Positions 35,363-44,815 of a stretch of 64,000 bases of DNA are shown in pieces (position 1 is the first letter of the stretch; each line of letters starts with the position of its first letter). Made by a program: the position numbers and the translations under genes. The notes beneath the pieces were generated by a model. The model had not been told where the DNA came from. It ran no database searches and worked only from the letters and a program-made list of their open reading frames with translations. Source of the stretch: Pseudomonas sp. B20(2017) (GTDB lineage Bacteria > Pseudomonadota > Gammaproteobacteria > Pseudomonadales > Pseudomonadaceae); contig NZ_NEJP01000001.1 of NCBI RefSeq assembly GCF_002113125.1, positions 372,001 to 436,000 on the forward strand, written 5' to 3'.

Positions 35363-38300
35363 ATGTTCGAAAAAGTCCTGATTGCCAACCGCGGCGCGAT
35401 TGCCTGCCGCATTCTGCGCACCTTGCGTGAACTGCACGTCGAAGGCGTCGCGGTCTACTCCGAAGCCGATGCCGCCAGCCTGCACATCCTGCAAGCTGAA
35501 GAAGCGCACAGCCTCGGCGAAGGCGCAGCGGCCGGTACCTATCTGGCCGTCGACAAGATTCTCGCCATCGCCAAAGCCAGTGGCGCCACTGCGATCCACC
35601 CCGGTTACGGCTTCCTCTCGGAAAACGCCGCGTTCGCCGAAGCCTGCGCAAACCATGGCATCGCCTTCATCGGCCCGACACCGGAGCAACTGCGGGTGTT
35701 CGGCCTCAAGCACACCGCACGCGCCCTGGCCAAACAGCACGGTGTGCCGATGCTCGAAGGCACCGAACTGCTCGACAGCCTCGAGGCCGCACTCACTGCC
35801 GGCGAACAGGTCGGTTATCCGGTGATGCTCAAAAGCACCGCCGGTGGCGGTGGCATCGGCATGCGCGTGTGCCGCAACGCCAGCGAACTGAGCGAGTCGT
35901 TCGACGCGGTGAAGCGCCTCGGGCAGAACAACTTCAGCGACGCCGGCGTGTTCATCGAGAAGTACATCCAGCGTGCGCGGCATCTGGAAGTGCAGGTGTT
36001 CGGCGACGGCCACGGCGCGGTGATCGCTCTCGGCGTGCGCGACTGCTCGGTGCAGCGGCGCAATCAGAAAGTCCTTGAAGAAACCCCGGCACCGAACCTG
36101 CCCGAAGGCATGGCGGATGAGCTGTGCGCAGCGGCGATCAAACTGGCCAAAGCGGTGAATTACCGCAGCGCCGGCACCGTCGAATTCGTTTTCGACAGCG
36201 ATGCGCAGCGCTTCTATTTTCTCGAAGTGAACACCCGGTTGCAGGTCGAACACGGCGTTACCGAACAGGTATGGGGCGTCGATCTGGTGCGCTGGATGAT
36301 TGAACTGGCGGCGGGAGATCTACCGCCGCTGAGCGAATTGTTTGAGAGTCTGAAACCGGAGGGCCACGCGATTCAGGCACGGCTTTACGCGGAGGATCCG
36401 GGCCGCGATTTCCAGCCCAGCCCCGGCCTGCTGACGGCGGTCGATTTCCCGGTCGCCGATGGCCGGCACCTGCGCATCGACACCTGGGTCGAGGCCGGTT
36501 GTGAGATCCCGCCCTACTTCGATCCGATGATCGCCAAAATCATCAGCTGGGCGCAGACCCGCGAACAGGCCCGCACCGGTCTGCATCAGGCCCTCGGCGA
36601 CAGCCAGCTGTACGGAGTGGAAACCAACCGCGACTACCTGCGGCAGATTCTGCTCGATACGCCGTTCGCCAGCGGCCAGCCCTGGACCCGTTGCCTGGAA
36701 GGCCTGGTGTACCGGGCCAACACGTTTGAAGTGCTGAGCGCCGGCACCCAGACCAGCGTCCAGGACTACCCCGGCCGCCTCGGCTACTGGGCGGTCGGCG
36801 TGCCACCCTCGGGGCCGATGGACAGCCGCGCGTTGCGTCTGGGCAATCGTTTACTGGGCAACGATGAAGGCCTGGCGGCGCTGGAAATCACCATGAGCGG
36901 GCCGTTGCTGCGCTTCAATTGCGATGCGGTGGTGGCCGTGACCGGCGCACCGATTGCCCTGACACTCGACGGCCAGCCGCAGGCGATGAACACCGCCCTG
37001 CTGATCCCGGCAGGCAGTCAATTACATCTGGGCAATCTGGTGGGCGCCGGGGCACGCAGCTACCTGTGCCTGCGCGGCGGCGTGCAAGTGCCGGATTATC
37101 TGGGCAGCAAAAGCACCTTCACGCTCGGTCAATTCGGTGGCCATGGCGGACGGGCCTTGCGCGCCGGTGACGTGCTGCATGTGCCGGCCTTGAGTGAGCG
37201 CAGCGCCGGGCAGACATTGGCCCCCCATCACGTCAGCGTATTACCTGCCGTGCGCCGGATCCGCGTCATCTACGGCCCCCATGGCGCGCCTGAATATTTC
37301 ACTGAAAAATACATCGGCACCTTTTTCGCCACGCAATGGGAAGTGCATTTCAACTCCAGCCGCACCGGCGTGCGCCTGATCGGGCCGAAACCAGAGTGGG
37401 TGCGCGCCGACGGCGGCGAGGCCGGGCTGCATCCGTCGAACATCCACGACAATCCCTACGCCATCGGTGCGGTGGACTTCACCGGTGACATGCCGGTGAT
37501 CCTCGGCCCGGATGGCCCGAGTCTTGGCGGGTTTGTCTGCCCGGTGACGGTGATCGAGGCGGATCTCTGGCAACTGGGCCAGCTCAAGGCCGGGGACAAA
37601 GTGCAGTTCGTTCCCGTCGACCTCAAGACCGCACGCGATCTCGCCCTGAAATGGGAGACCAGCGATGGGGCTCGAGCAGACACCGCACCCACTTCATCGC
37701 TGGCAGGCCAGCTCCCACAAGGTCTGGTTTCACCTGTGGTGCTGGATGTGGGTCAGGGGGACACGCGACTGGTCGCCCGATTGTCCGGCGATACGCATCT
37801 GCTGCTGGAGATCGGCGCGCCGGAACTGGATCTGGTCCTGCGCTTCCGGGCCCACGCGCTGATGCAGGCGCTGGACAGCAAAAACCTGCACGGCGTGATC
37901 GACCTGACACCCGGCATTCGTTCGCTGCAGATCCACTATCAGCCCGAACAACTGCCGCTGGCCGATCTGCTCGGGATCGTCGCTGGCGAGTGGGATGCCG
38001 TGTGCAGCGCCACTGACCTGCAAGTGCCGTCGCGCATCGTCCACCTGCCGCTGTCCTGGGACGATCCGGCCTGCCAGTTGGCAATCGAGAAATACATGAC
38101 CACCGTGCGCAAGGACGCGCCGTGGTGCCCCAGCAATCTGGAGTTCATCCGCCGCATCAATGACCTGCCCAACCTCGACGAGGTGCAACGCACGGTGTTC
38201 GATGCGAGCTATCTGGTGATGGGCCTCGGCGACGTCTACCTCGGTGCGCCGGTCGCCACACCGCTCGACCCGCGCCATCGGCTGGTGACCACCAAGTACA

Positions 38301-38977
38301 ACCCGGCGCGCACCTGGACCGCCGAGAACTCGGTGGGCATCGGCGGCGCCTACATGTGCGTGTACGGCATGGAAGGCCCCGGCGGTTACCAGTTCGTCGG
38401 GCGCACCTTGCAGATGTGGAACCGCTATCGCGAAGTCGCAGCGTTCGACGGCAAACCGTGGCTACTGCGTTTCTTCGACCAGATCCGCTTCTACCCGGTC
38501 AGCGCCGACGAACTGCTGCGCATCCGCCGGGATTTTCCCCTCGGGCGTTTCGACCTGAACATCGAACAGAGCCAGCTCAACCTCGGCGACTATCAAGGGT
38601 TTCTCAACCGCGAGGCCGAGAGCATCCACGCCTTTCGCCTGCAGCAACAAGCCGCGTTCAACGCCGAGCGCGAACGCTGGATCGCCAGCGGCCAGGCGCA
38701 CTTCGACAGCGAAGAAACGCTGCCGGACAACACCGAAGACACACCACTGGAAAGCGGCCAACAGAGTGTCGACAGCCACATCGCCGGCAACCTCTGGCAG
38801 GTCCAGGTCGAGGTCGGCAGTCGCGTCGCGGCCGGTGATGCGCTGGTGATTCTGGAGTCGATGAAGATGGAAATCCCCGTGCTCGCGCCGCTGCCCGGCG
38901 TGGTCCGAGAGATTCGCGTGCAACCCGGTTCGGCGGTACGCGCCGGTCAACGGGTCGTGGTGCTGGAACTCGACTGA
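35363..38977 (+). CDS. Biotin-dependent guanidine/urea carboxylase
   Basis: A 1204-aa multidomain enzyme. The biotin carboxylase domain covers about 1-445 (IANRGAIACRI; ATP-grasp loop STAGGGGIGMR). Then come the KipA-like AHS2 half (about 465-765), the KipI-like AHS1 half (about 790-990), a carboxyltransferase tail and a biotinyl domain with ESMKMEI (biotin on Lys1168). It carboxylates urea to allophanate or guanidine to carboxyguanidine. The riboswitch and two DUF1989 genes favour guanidine. Residues about 778-788 (SSLAGQLPQGL) are encoded by a REP sequence and form the AHS2/AHS1 linker. Confidence 0.94.
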   Translation: MFEKVLIANRGAIACRILRTLRELHVEGVAVYSEADAASLHILQAEEAHSLGEGAAAGTYLAVDKILAIAKASGATAIHPGYGFLSENAAFAEACANHGIAFIGPTPEQLRVFGLKHTARALAKQHGVPMLEGTELLDSLEAALTAGEQVGYPVMLKSTAGGGGIGMRVCRNASELSESFDAVKRLGQNNFSDAGVFIEKYIQRARHLEVQVFGDGHGAVIALGVRDCSVQRRNQKVLEETPAPNLPEGMADELCAAAIKLAKAVNYRSAGTVEFVFDSDAQRFYFLEVNTRLQVEHGVTEQVWGVDLVRWMIELAAGDLPPLSELFESLKPEGHAIQARLYAEDPGRDFQPSPGLLTAVDFPVADGRHLRIDTWVEAGCEIPPYFDPMIAKIISWAQTREQARTGLHQALGDSQLYGVETNRDYLRQILLDTPFASGQPWTRCLEGLVYRANTFEVLSAGTQTSVQDYPGRLGYWAVGVPPSGPMDSRALRLGNRLLGNDEGLAALEITMSGPLLRFNCDAVVAVTGAPIALTLDGQPQAMNTALLIPAGSQLHLGNLVGAGARSYLCLRGGVQVPDYLGSKSTFTLGQFGGHGGRALRAGDVLHVPALSERSAGQTLAPHHVSVLPAVRRIRVIYGPHGAPEYFTEKYIGTFFATQWEVHFNSSRTGVRLIGPKPEWVRADGGEAGLHPSNIHDNPYAIGAVDFTGDMPVILGPDGPSLGGFVCPVTVIEADLWQLGQLKAGDKVQFVPVDLKTARDLALKWETSDGARADTAPTSSLAGQLPQGLVSPVVLDVGQGDTRLVARLSGDTHLLLEIGAPELDLVLRFRAHALMQALDSKNLHGVIDLTPGIRSLQIHYQPEQLPLADLLGIVAGEWDAVCSATDLQVPSRIVHLPLSWDDPACQLAIEKYMTTVRKDAPWCPSNLEFIRRINDLPNLDEVQRTVFDASYLVMGLGDVYLGAPVATPLDPRHRLVTTKYNPARTWTAENSVGIGGAYMCVYGMEGPGGYQFVGRTLQMWNRYREVAAFDGKPWLLRFFDQIRFYPVSADELLRIRRDFPLGRFDLNIEQSQLNLGDYQGFLNREAESIHAFRLQQQAAFNAERERWIASGQAHFDSEETLPDNTEDTPLESGQQSVDSHIAGNLWQVQVEVGSRVAAGDALVILESMKMEIPVLAPLPGVVREIRVQPGSAVRAGQRVVVLELD
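37695..37725. repeat. REP sequence inside the carboxylase coding region
   Basis: CATCGCTGGCAGGCCAGCTCCCACAAGGTCT differs by one base over the 25-base REP core from the intergenic REP at 35171-35195 (reverse sense). It shares the CTCCCACAAGGTC end with the other REP arm at 35251-35264. It is read in frame as a linker. Confidence 0.88.
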
Positions 38978-39002
38978 ACCCATTTTTGCAAAGGATGACC
39001 CC

Positions 39003-40775
39003 ATGAATCTGCAACTCGATGCCCTGCGCCAGGCCTACCGCGACGGCCAGACCACACCGCGCAAATTGCTGCTGGCCCTGCGGGAAAAAGCCGCTGCGCT
39101 GAATCCCGACTATCACCTGTTTATTCATCTGCTCAGCGTCGAGGAACTGGAGCGGTACCTGGCCAGCCTCGACGGCCGTGATCCAGAGAGCTTACCGCTG
39201 TATGGTGTGCCGTTCGCGATCAAGGACAACATCGACCTCGCCGGTATCCCGACCACGGCCGCGTGCCCGGCATTCGCCTACGTTCCCGAACGTTCGGCCA
39301 CCATCGTCGAACAGTTGCTGGCGCTCGGCGCGATTCCGCTGGGCAAGACCAACCTCGACCAGTTCGCCACCGGCCTCAATGGCAGCCGATCACCGTACGG
39401 CGCTTGCCCGAACAGCGTGCTGCCGGAATATCCCTCCGGTGGTTCCAGCGCCGGCTCGTCGCTGGCGGTGGCGCTCGGCGTCGCCAGTTTTGCACTGGGC
39501 ACCGACACCGCAGGCTCGGGACGGGTGCCGGCGGCACTGAACAACCTGGTGGGTTTGAAGGCCAGCAAAGGGCTGATCTCCACCGCTGGGGTCGTACCGG
39601 CCTGCCGCACGCTGGACTGCGTCACGACCTTCACCGCCACCGCACGCGAGGCCAGCCAGTTGCTGGCACTGACCGCCCGTTTCGACTCTCGGGATGAATA
39701 CAGCCGCAGCAATCCGGCGTGGAATGACGGTTCGGCATTCGGCGCCCCCAAACCCTTCCGGTTTGGCGTTCCGCGTGCTCAGGATCTTGAGTTTTTCGGT
39801 TGCCCCGAAGGCCCGCTGCTGTTCGGCGATGCCATCGACCGTCTGAAGGCTCTGGGCGGCGAAGCGGTCGAACTGGATCTGTCACCGTTCCTCGAAGCCG
39901 CGCGGTTGCTGTACGAAGGGCCATGGGTCGCCGAGCGTTACAGCGTCGCCGGCGAATTGATGGAACAGCGTCCCGAAGCCGTGCTGCCGGTGATCCGCGC
40001 GGTGCTGGCCAAGGCCCCGGCGGTGACGGGCGTGCAAGCGTTCCGTGCGCAGTATCGACTGCAAGCGCTCAAAGCTGTTTGCGATCAGGCCCTCGACGGA
40101 CTCGACTGCGTGCTCACGCCCACCATCGGCCGCCCGGTGACCCTGGCCGAACTGGACGCCGAGCCGGTGCTGCGCAACGCCGAACTGGGTTACTACACCA
40201 ATTTCATGAACCTGCTGGATTATGCGGCCGTCGCCGTGCCCAGTGCGCTCATGAACAATGGTTTGCCGTGGGGCGTAACGCTGTTTGGCCGGGCGTTCAC
40301 CGACCAGTATCTGCTGGGCCTGGCGGACGCCTTGCAGCGCCAGCAGAATCCGGCGCTGCCGACACCGGCGAGTCCGGCGCGCAATGACCGGGCGCGACTG
40401 GTGGTCTGTGGCGCGCACCTTGATGGGTTGGCCCTGAACTGGCAGTTGCAGCAACGCGGCGCACGCCTGATCGAAGCCACCCACAGCTCGAAGGACTACA
40501 AACTCTACGCGCTGGCCGGCGGCCCACCATTGCGTCCGGGCATGCTGCGCGTGGCGGAGGGCGGCGTGGCAATCGAGGTGGAAGTCTGGGAATTGCCGAG
40601 CAGCGAACTCGGTTCATTCCTGACCGGCATTCCGGCCCCGCTCGGGCTGGGCAAGGTGCAACTGGCGGATGGTCGTTGGGAAAGCGGATTCATCTGTGAA
40701 CCCTACGGCCTGGAAGGTGCGATCGACATCAGCCATCTGGGTGGCTGGCGCGCCTACCTCGCCAGCCGCGACTGA
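39003..40775 (+). CDS. atzF: Allophanate hydrolase
   Basis: A 590-aa amidase-signature enzyme that hydrolyses allophanate to ammonia and carbon dioxide, the last step of the pathway. The catalytic Lys74 (FAIKDNID), cis-Ser148 (PSGGSSAGSS) and nucleophile Ser172 (TDTAGSGRVP) are present. A C-terminal domain of about 130 residues, as in AtzF, follows from residue 460. It begins 25 bases after the carboxylase with AAGGA upstream, so it is the last operon gene. A hairpin follows at 40798. Confidence 0.95.
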   Translation: MNLQLDALRQAYRDGQTTPRKLLLALREKAAALNPDYHLFIHLLSVEELERYLASLDGRDPESLPLYGVPFAIKDNIDLAGIPTTAACPAFAYVPERSATIVEQLLALGAIPLGKTNLDQFATGLNGSRSPYGACPNSVLPEYPSGGSSAGSSLAVALGVASFALGTDTAGSGRVPAALNNLVGLKASKGLISTAGVVPACRTLDCVTTFTATAREASQLLALTARFDSRDEYSRSNPAWNDGSAFGAPKPFRFGVPRAQDLEFFGCPEGPLLFGDAIDRLKALGGEAVELDLSPFLEAARLLYEGPWVAERYSVAGELMEQRPEAVLPVIRAVLAKAPAVTGVQAFRAQYRLQALKAVCDQALDGLDCVLTPTIGRPVTLAELDAEPVLRNAELGYYTNFMNLLDYAAVAVPSALMNNGLPWGVTLFGRAFTDQYLLGLADALQRQQNPALPTPASPARNDRARLVVCGAHLDGLALNWQLQQRGARLIEATHSSKDYKLYALAGGPPLRPGMLRVAEGGVAIEVEVWELPSSELGSFLTGIPAPLGLGKVQLADGRWESGFICEPYGLEGAIDISHLGGWRAYLASRD

Positions 40776-40797
40776 CCCGAAAACCCGGCAAATCGCC

Positions 40798-40822
40798 GAC
40801 CCTCTCCCTGCTGGAGAGGGTC
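40798..40822. terminator. Stem-loop after atzF
   Basis: GACCCTCTCC CTGCT GGAGAGGGTC is a perfect 10-bp stem just after atzF. It lacks a T-run, so it may stabilise mRNA ends or be a repeat element rather than an intrinsic terminator. Confidence 0.5.
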
Positions 40823-40932
40823 GGTGAAAGAGCGGCGTCTGATTACCCGTCATTTCAGGCACAAATCCCGCAGTTTTTTCCCGGCCATCTCACTAGAATG
40901 CTGCCATCGGGCCACCGTCGACGGAATTGCCA

Positions 40933-42420
40933 ATGCCGCTCAGATCTGCGCTTTACTCCCAACGTTCGCTGGTACTGACTCTGGTCGCCCTCCTCGGCGC
41001 AGGTTTCCTCGCCACCTCGCTGCTCAGCTACTACGCCTCGCGCGCGTCGATCCGCGACAACATCGTCAACACCGAACTGCCGCTGACTTCCGACACGGTG
41101 TACTCGGAAATCCAGAAAGACCTTGTCAGACCGATCCTGATTTCCTCGATGATGTCCCGCGACACCTTCATGCGCGACTGGGTGGTGAACGGCGAGAAAG
41201 ACAGCGACCAGATGACCCGTTACCTCGACGAGGTCATGACCCATTACGGCGCCTACACCGCGTTCTTTGTCTCCAACAGCACCCACACCTACTACCACGC
41301 CAAAGGTGTGTTGAAGCAGGTGAAAATCGACGAGCCGCGCGACACCTGGTACTTCCGCGTGCGCGACATGAAGGATCCGTACGAGATCAACGTCGACCCG
41401 GACCTGGCCAACAAAGACAACCTGACCTTCTTCATCAACTACAAGGTCTATGACTACAACGATCGCTTCATCGGCGCCGCCGGCGTAGGGCTGACGGTGG
41501 ATGCGGTGATCAAGCTGATCGACAAGTACCAGCAGCGCTATCAACGCAGCGTTTACTTCGTCGACACCTTCGGCCGACTGGTCTTGACCGGTGCCGAGGG
41601 CGGCCCGGAAGGTGCGCGGGTCGGGAAAAGCCTCAACGATCTCGACAGCATGAAAAGCCTGGTCAGCCAGTTGCCCAAACCCCACAGCGGCAGCTACGAA
41701 TATTCAGCCCACGGCCAGGGACATTTCCTCAACGTGCGGTTTATTCCGGAGTTGAACTGGTACCTGTTCGTCGACAAACGTGAAGACGGCGCGCTGAGCG
41801 AAATCCGCCAGTCGTTGTACCTCAACCTGCTGATCTGCCTGTTGGTGACGTTGATCGTGCTGGCATTGGTCAACCGGTTGATCCGCCGCTATCAGGAAAA
41901 GATCCACGCCCAGGCTACCCTCGACAGCCTCACCGAATTGCCCAACCGCCGTGGCTTCGACCTGCTCGCCATGCAAGCGCTGCACGAAGCGCACCGCGAG
42001 CCGAAACCGCTGACCGCGCTGCTGCTGGATCTGGATCACTTCAAGGTCTTGAACGATACCTACGGACACATGGCCGGCGATCAGGTGCTGATCGGGTTCG
42101 CCCGTGACCTGCAAAGCTGCCTGCGCCATTCCGACATCGTCTGCCGTTGGGGCGGTGAGGAATTCATCGTTCTGCTGAAGGACACCGACGGCGAGACCGG
42201 TCAGAAGATTGCCGAGAAGATCCGCCAGCACGTCGAACAGCATGAATATGCCTACAACGGCCATACCCTGAATCTGACGGTCAGCATCGGCGCCACCACC
42301 CTGCAACGGGATGACACCTTGCACAGTCTGCTGTCCCGGGCCGATCATGCGATGTACCGGGCCAAACAGACCGGCCGTAACCGCACCTGCGTGGAAATGC
42401 CTCACTCGACCTATGCCTGA
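40933..42420 (+). CDS. Membrane diguanylate cyclase with dCache-type sensor
   Basis: A 495-aa protein: N-terminal TM (about 13-33), a periplasmic Cache-like sensor (about 34-285) and a second TM (about 290-310). A GGDEF domain follows (about 325-490) with an intact GGEEF active site (RWGGEEFIVLL) and an RHSD inhibitory site five residues before it. It should make c-di-GMP in response to an outside ligand. ATG 40933 is chosen over the in-frame TTG two codons upstream; the ribosome site is weak. Confidence 0.9.
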   Translation: MPLRSALYSQRSLVLTLVALLGAGFLATSLLSYYASRASIRDNIVNTELPLTSDTVYSEIQKDLVRPILISSMMSRDTFMRDWVVNGEKDSDQMTRYLDEVMTHYGAYTAFFVSNSTHTYYHAKGVLKQVKIDEPRDTWYFRVRDMKDPYEINVDPDLANKDNLTFFINYKVYDYNDRFIGAAGVGLTVDAVIKLIDKYQQRYQRSVYFVDTFGRLVLTGAEGGPEGARVGKSLNDLDSMKSLVSQLPKPHSGSYEYSAHGQGHFLNVRFIPELNWYLFVDKREDGALSEIRQSLYLNLLICLLVTLIVLALVNRLIRRYQEKIHAQATLDSLTELPNRRGFDLLAMQALHEAHREPKPLTALLLDLDHFKVLNDTYGHMAGDQVLIGFARDLQSCLRHSDIVCRWGGEEFIVLLKDTDGETGQKIAEKIRQHVEQHEYAYNGHTLNLTVSIGATTLQRDDTLHSLLSRADHAMYRAKQTGRNRTCVEMPHSTYA

Positions 42421-42425
42421 CACTC

Positions 42426-42644
42426 ATGACCAAACCTGACCTCTGCCCGGCCTGCGGCGCCCGCAACGACTGCACCCTAGCCGACCCGCGCACCGCCGAC
42501 CGCGCCTGCTGGTGCTACGGCGTTTCCATCGATCCGGCAGTGCTCGAGGCCCTGCCGCCGGAACTGCGCGACAAGTCCTGCCTATGCCCGCGTTGCGCCC
42601 AGGTCGAGGCGCAACTGCAAGCGGCCAAGCCGTCGATCCCGTAA
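42426..42644 (+). CDS. Cysteine-rich CWC family protein
   Basis: A 72-aa protein with paired cysteines CPACG (residues 7-11), C16, CWCYG and CLCPRC. This is the CWC (PF14375-like) pattern, suggesting a small zinc-binding protein. Function is unknown. It follows the diguanylate cyclase by 5 bases and precedes the pseudouridine synthase by 33 bases, an order often seen in Pseudomonas. Confidence 0.85.
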   Translation: MTKPDLCPACGARNDCTLADPRTADRACWCYGVSIDPAVLEALPPELRDKSCLCPRCAQVEAQLQAAKPSIP

Positions 42645-42677
42645 GATGCGCGCCCCGCTTCCTGCCGATTCCTGATC

Positions 42678-43370
42678 ATGCGTGTCGACCGTTTCCTCAG
42701 TAACCTGCCCCGCTACAACCGCAAACAGGTTCGACTGTTGCTGGTGGAAAAGCGCGTGCGCATTGACGGAAAAGTCGTCAGCGATCCCCACAGCGAAGTC
42801 CTGGAATTCAGCCGCGTCGAAGTCGACGACGAAGTGCTGCAAAGCGGCAAACCGGCGCGCTACTTCATGCTGTACAAACCGCAGGGCTGCGTCAGCGCCA
42901 CCCGCGACCCCGAACATCCGACCGTGCTCGACCTGATCCACGAGCCGGACAAGGACGACCTGCACATCGCCGGGCGTCTGGATTTCAATACCACCGGGCT
43001 GATGCTGATCACCAACGACGGCAGCTGGTCGCGGCGCCTGACCCAGCCGCAGACCAAACTGCCGAAGGTCTATTACGTCGAGACCGAACAGGAGATCGGC
43101 CCGGAATATGCGATCAAGTTCGCCGAGGGGATCTACTTCGCCTTTGAGGACCTGACCACCCAACCGGCGCAGCTGCAAGTGCTCGGCCCGCGAACTGCGC
43201 GGTTGAGCATCGTCGAAGGTCGTTACCATCAGGTGAAGCGCATGTTCGGCCACTTCAATAACAAAGTGCTGCGCCTGCACCGCGAATCCATGGGCCCGCT
43301 GCCGCTGGATCACGCGCTAAAACCGGGCGAGTACCGCGCCTTGCGCACCGAAGAGATTCATTTGTTCTAA
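42678..43370 (+). CDS. rsuA: 16S rRNA pseudouridine synthase, RsuA family
   Basis: A 230-aa protein with an N-terminal S4 RNA-binding domain (MRVDRFLSNLPRYNRKQVRLLL) and a pseudouridine synthase domain with catalytic Asp in AGRLDFNTTGLML and the KVYYVE segment. Length equals E. coli RsuA, which modifies U516 of 16S rRNA. Paralogs of the RluE/RluB/RluF group are possible alternatives, but length and S4 sequence favour RsuA. Confidence 0.88.
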   Translation: MRVDRFLSNLPRYNRKQVRLLLVEKRVRIDGKVVSDPHSEVLEFSRVEVDDEVLQSGKPARYFMLYKPQGCVSATRDPEHPTVLDLIHEPDKDDLHIAGRLDFNTTGLMLITNDGSWSRRLTQPQTKLPKVYYVETEQEIGPEYAIKFAEGIYFAFEDLTTQPAQLQVLGPRTARLSIVEGRYHQVKRMFGHFNNKVLRLHRESMGPLPLDHALKPGEYRALRTEEIHLF

Positions 43371-43686
43371 GCAGCCGACCGCTCAGCAGAAGTTGTCGAA
43401 CAATTTACCAACGGCACTTGCGCGATCCCGATCCCCCTGCTTGAATCAGGTCGTCGGCCAAATTGTGACCGATGAGTCACACATAACATCCAAGAAACTT
43501 TTTGCCGGTAGACAGCCCTCCGGGCTGCGCCTCAGCCGGCAGATTGCCCGCCAATAACAATACCCGTCGACCTGCCGTTCCGGATCGACATGGGCTCCAA
43601 AATTCCAGGCGTATGCCTACCTGTCACAAAGCTCGTGCAATCTCTATTTGCGCGCATACCCGCTTGCTTGCCAGGAGTCTTATGAC
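43371..43686. other. phaG upstream region with two-tier hairpin
   Basis: In this 316-base gap, CAGCCC-TCC-GGGCTG (43513-43527) is enclosed by GCCGG (43504-43508) and CCGGC (43536-43540), preceded by a T-run. A dyad GTGAC-N6-GTCAC lies at 43465-43480. The hairpin may be a terminator for rsuA read from the other strand or part of the phaG leader; no known riboswitch is recognised. Confidence 0.45.
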
Positions 43687-44571
43687 ATGAGGCCAGAAAT
43701 CGCTGTGCTGGATATACAGGGTCAGTATCGGGTTTACACGGAGTTCTATCGCGCAGACGCCGCAGAAAAGACCATCATCCTGGTCAACGGCTCGATGGCC
43801 ACGACTGCGTCGTTTGCACAAACCGTGAAAAACCTGCACCCGCAATTCAATGTGGTCTGCTACGACCAGCCCTACGCGGGCAAGTCGAAAGTCCACAATC
43901 GCCACGAGAAACATCTGACGAAAGAAGTCGAAGGTCTGATCCTGCTGGAGCTGATCGATCACTTCGCGGCCGAACACGTTTTGTCGTTCTCATGGGGTGG
44001 TGCCGCGACCATGGTCGCCCTCGCCCATCAGCCTCGGCGCATTGAAAAAGCCGTGATCAGCTCGTTCTCCCCGGTGATCAATGCACACATGCTCGATTAC
44101 CTGGAACGCGGCGTCGAATGCCTCGGCCAACGTGACGGCGACCGGGTCGGGCACCTGGTCAACAACACCATCGGCAAACACCTGCCGTCGCTGTTCAAGC
44201 GATTCAACTATCGCCACGTCAGCAGCCTGGCCGAGCACGAATACGGGCAGATGCATTTCCACATCAACGACGTGCTGCACAGCGACCGTCAGTGCTATCT
44301 GAACGCGGCGAAGAAAATCAACGTGCCGGTGCTGTTCATGAATGGCGAATGGGATGAATACACCGCCGCCGAAGATGCGCGCCTGTTCGGCAGCCATGTC
44401 GCACAGAGCACCTTCACCACCCTGCAGGCCACCGGACACTTCCTCGACATGGAACACAAGTCCGCCTGCCGGGACAGCCAGAACGCCCTGCTCGGTTTCC
44501 TGAAACCGGCGCAACAGGCCAGCCGAACGCGTTACCAGTTAGTCCAGGATCACCATGCATTGGCCATTTGA
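43687..44571 (+). CDS. phaG: 3-hydroxyacyl-ACP:CoA transacylase PhaG (RhlA family)
   Basis: A 294-aa alpha/beta-hydrolase-fold protein that closely follows P. putida PhaG in length and in its N-terminus (MRPEIAVLDIQGQYRVYTEF). It links fatty acid synthesis to medium-chain polyhydroxyalkanoate by releasing or transferring 3-hydroxyacyl groups from ACP. Nucleophile region SFSWGGAA, acid NGEWDEYTAAED and His in TGHFLDME are visible. RhlA, its paralog for rhamnolipid and HAA synthesis, is the alternative, but no rhlB follows. ATG 43687 overlaps an out-of-frame ATG four bases upstream. Confidence 0.9.
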   Translation: MRPEIAVLDIQGQYRVYTEFYRADAAEKTIILVNGSMATTASFAQTVKNLHPQFNVVCYDQPYAGKSKVHNRHEKHLTKEVEGLILLELIDHFAAEHVLSFSWGGAATMVALAHQPRRIEKAVISSFSPVINAHMLDYLERGVECLGQRDGDRVGHLVNNTIGKHLPSLFKRFNYRHVSSLAEHEYGQMHFHINDVLHSDRQCYLNAAKKINVPVLFMNGEWDEYTAAEDARLFGSHVAQSTFTTLQATGHFLDMEHKSACRDSQNALLGFLKPAQQASRTRYQLVQDHHALAI

Positions 44572-44575
44572 AACA

Positions 44576-44645
44576 GCGTCCTCGCGAGCAAGCCTGCAGA
44601 GCTGAGATTCAGCCGTCCTCCAGCCCGCAGCGCTTGCCCGCGATT
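44576..44645. repeat. Degenerate REP-like dyad
   Basis: CCTCGCGAGCAAGC at 44580 and GCGCTTGCCCGCGA at 44632 are diverged REP arms around a 40-base spacer, between phaG and the tRNA gene. Confidence 0.4.
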
Positions 44646-44741
44646 GACCGATTTCGGCTCTGTTTCAAGACTTTCCGTAGTTCGCATGCAAAGAAAACTT
44701 CAAATCCGTGGCCGAGTCTGGTACAAAGTCAGCCGCTCTGA

Positions 44742-44815
44742 GCGGGTGTCGTATAATGGCATTACTCCAGCTTCCCAAGCTGATAACGAGGGTTCGATTC
44801 CCTTCACCCGCTCCA
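44742..44815 (+). tRNA. tRNA-Gly (anticodon CCC)
   Basis: The 74-base gene folds as a cloverleaf. The acceptor stem GCGGGTG pairs with CACCCGC, then T discriminator and encoded CCA. The D-arm is GTATAATGGCATTAC, the anticodon loop TTCCCAA between CAGC and GCTG, and the T-arm AGGGTTCGATTCCCT. The loop gives anticodon CCC. Accessory toxin-antitoxin genes lie just downstream, as at tRNA insertion hot spots, but no integrase or repeated tRNA end was seen. Confidence 0.97.
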
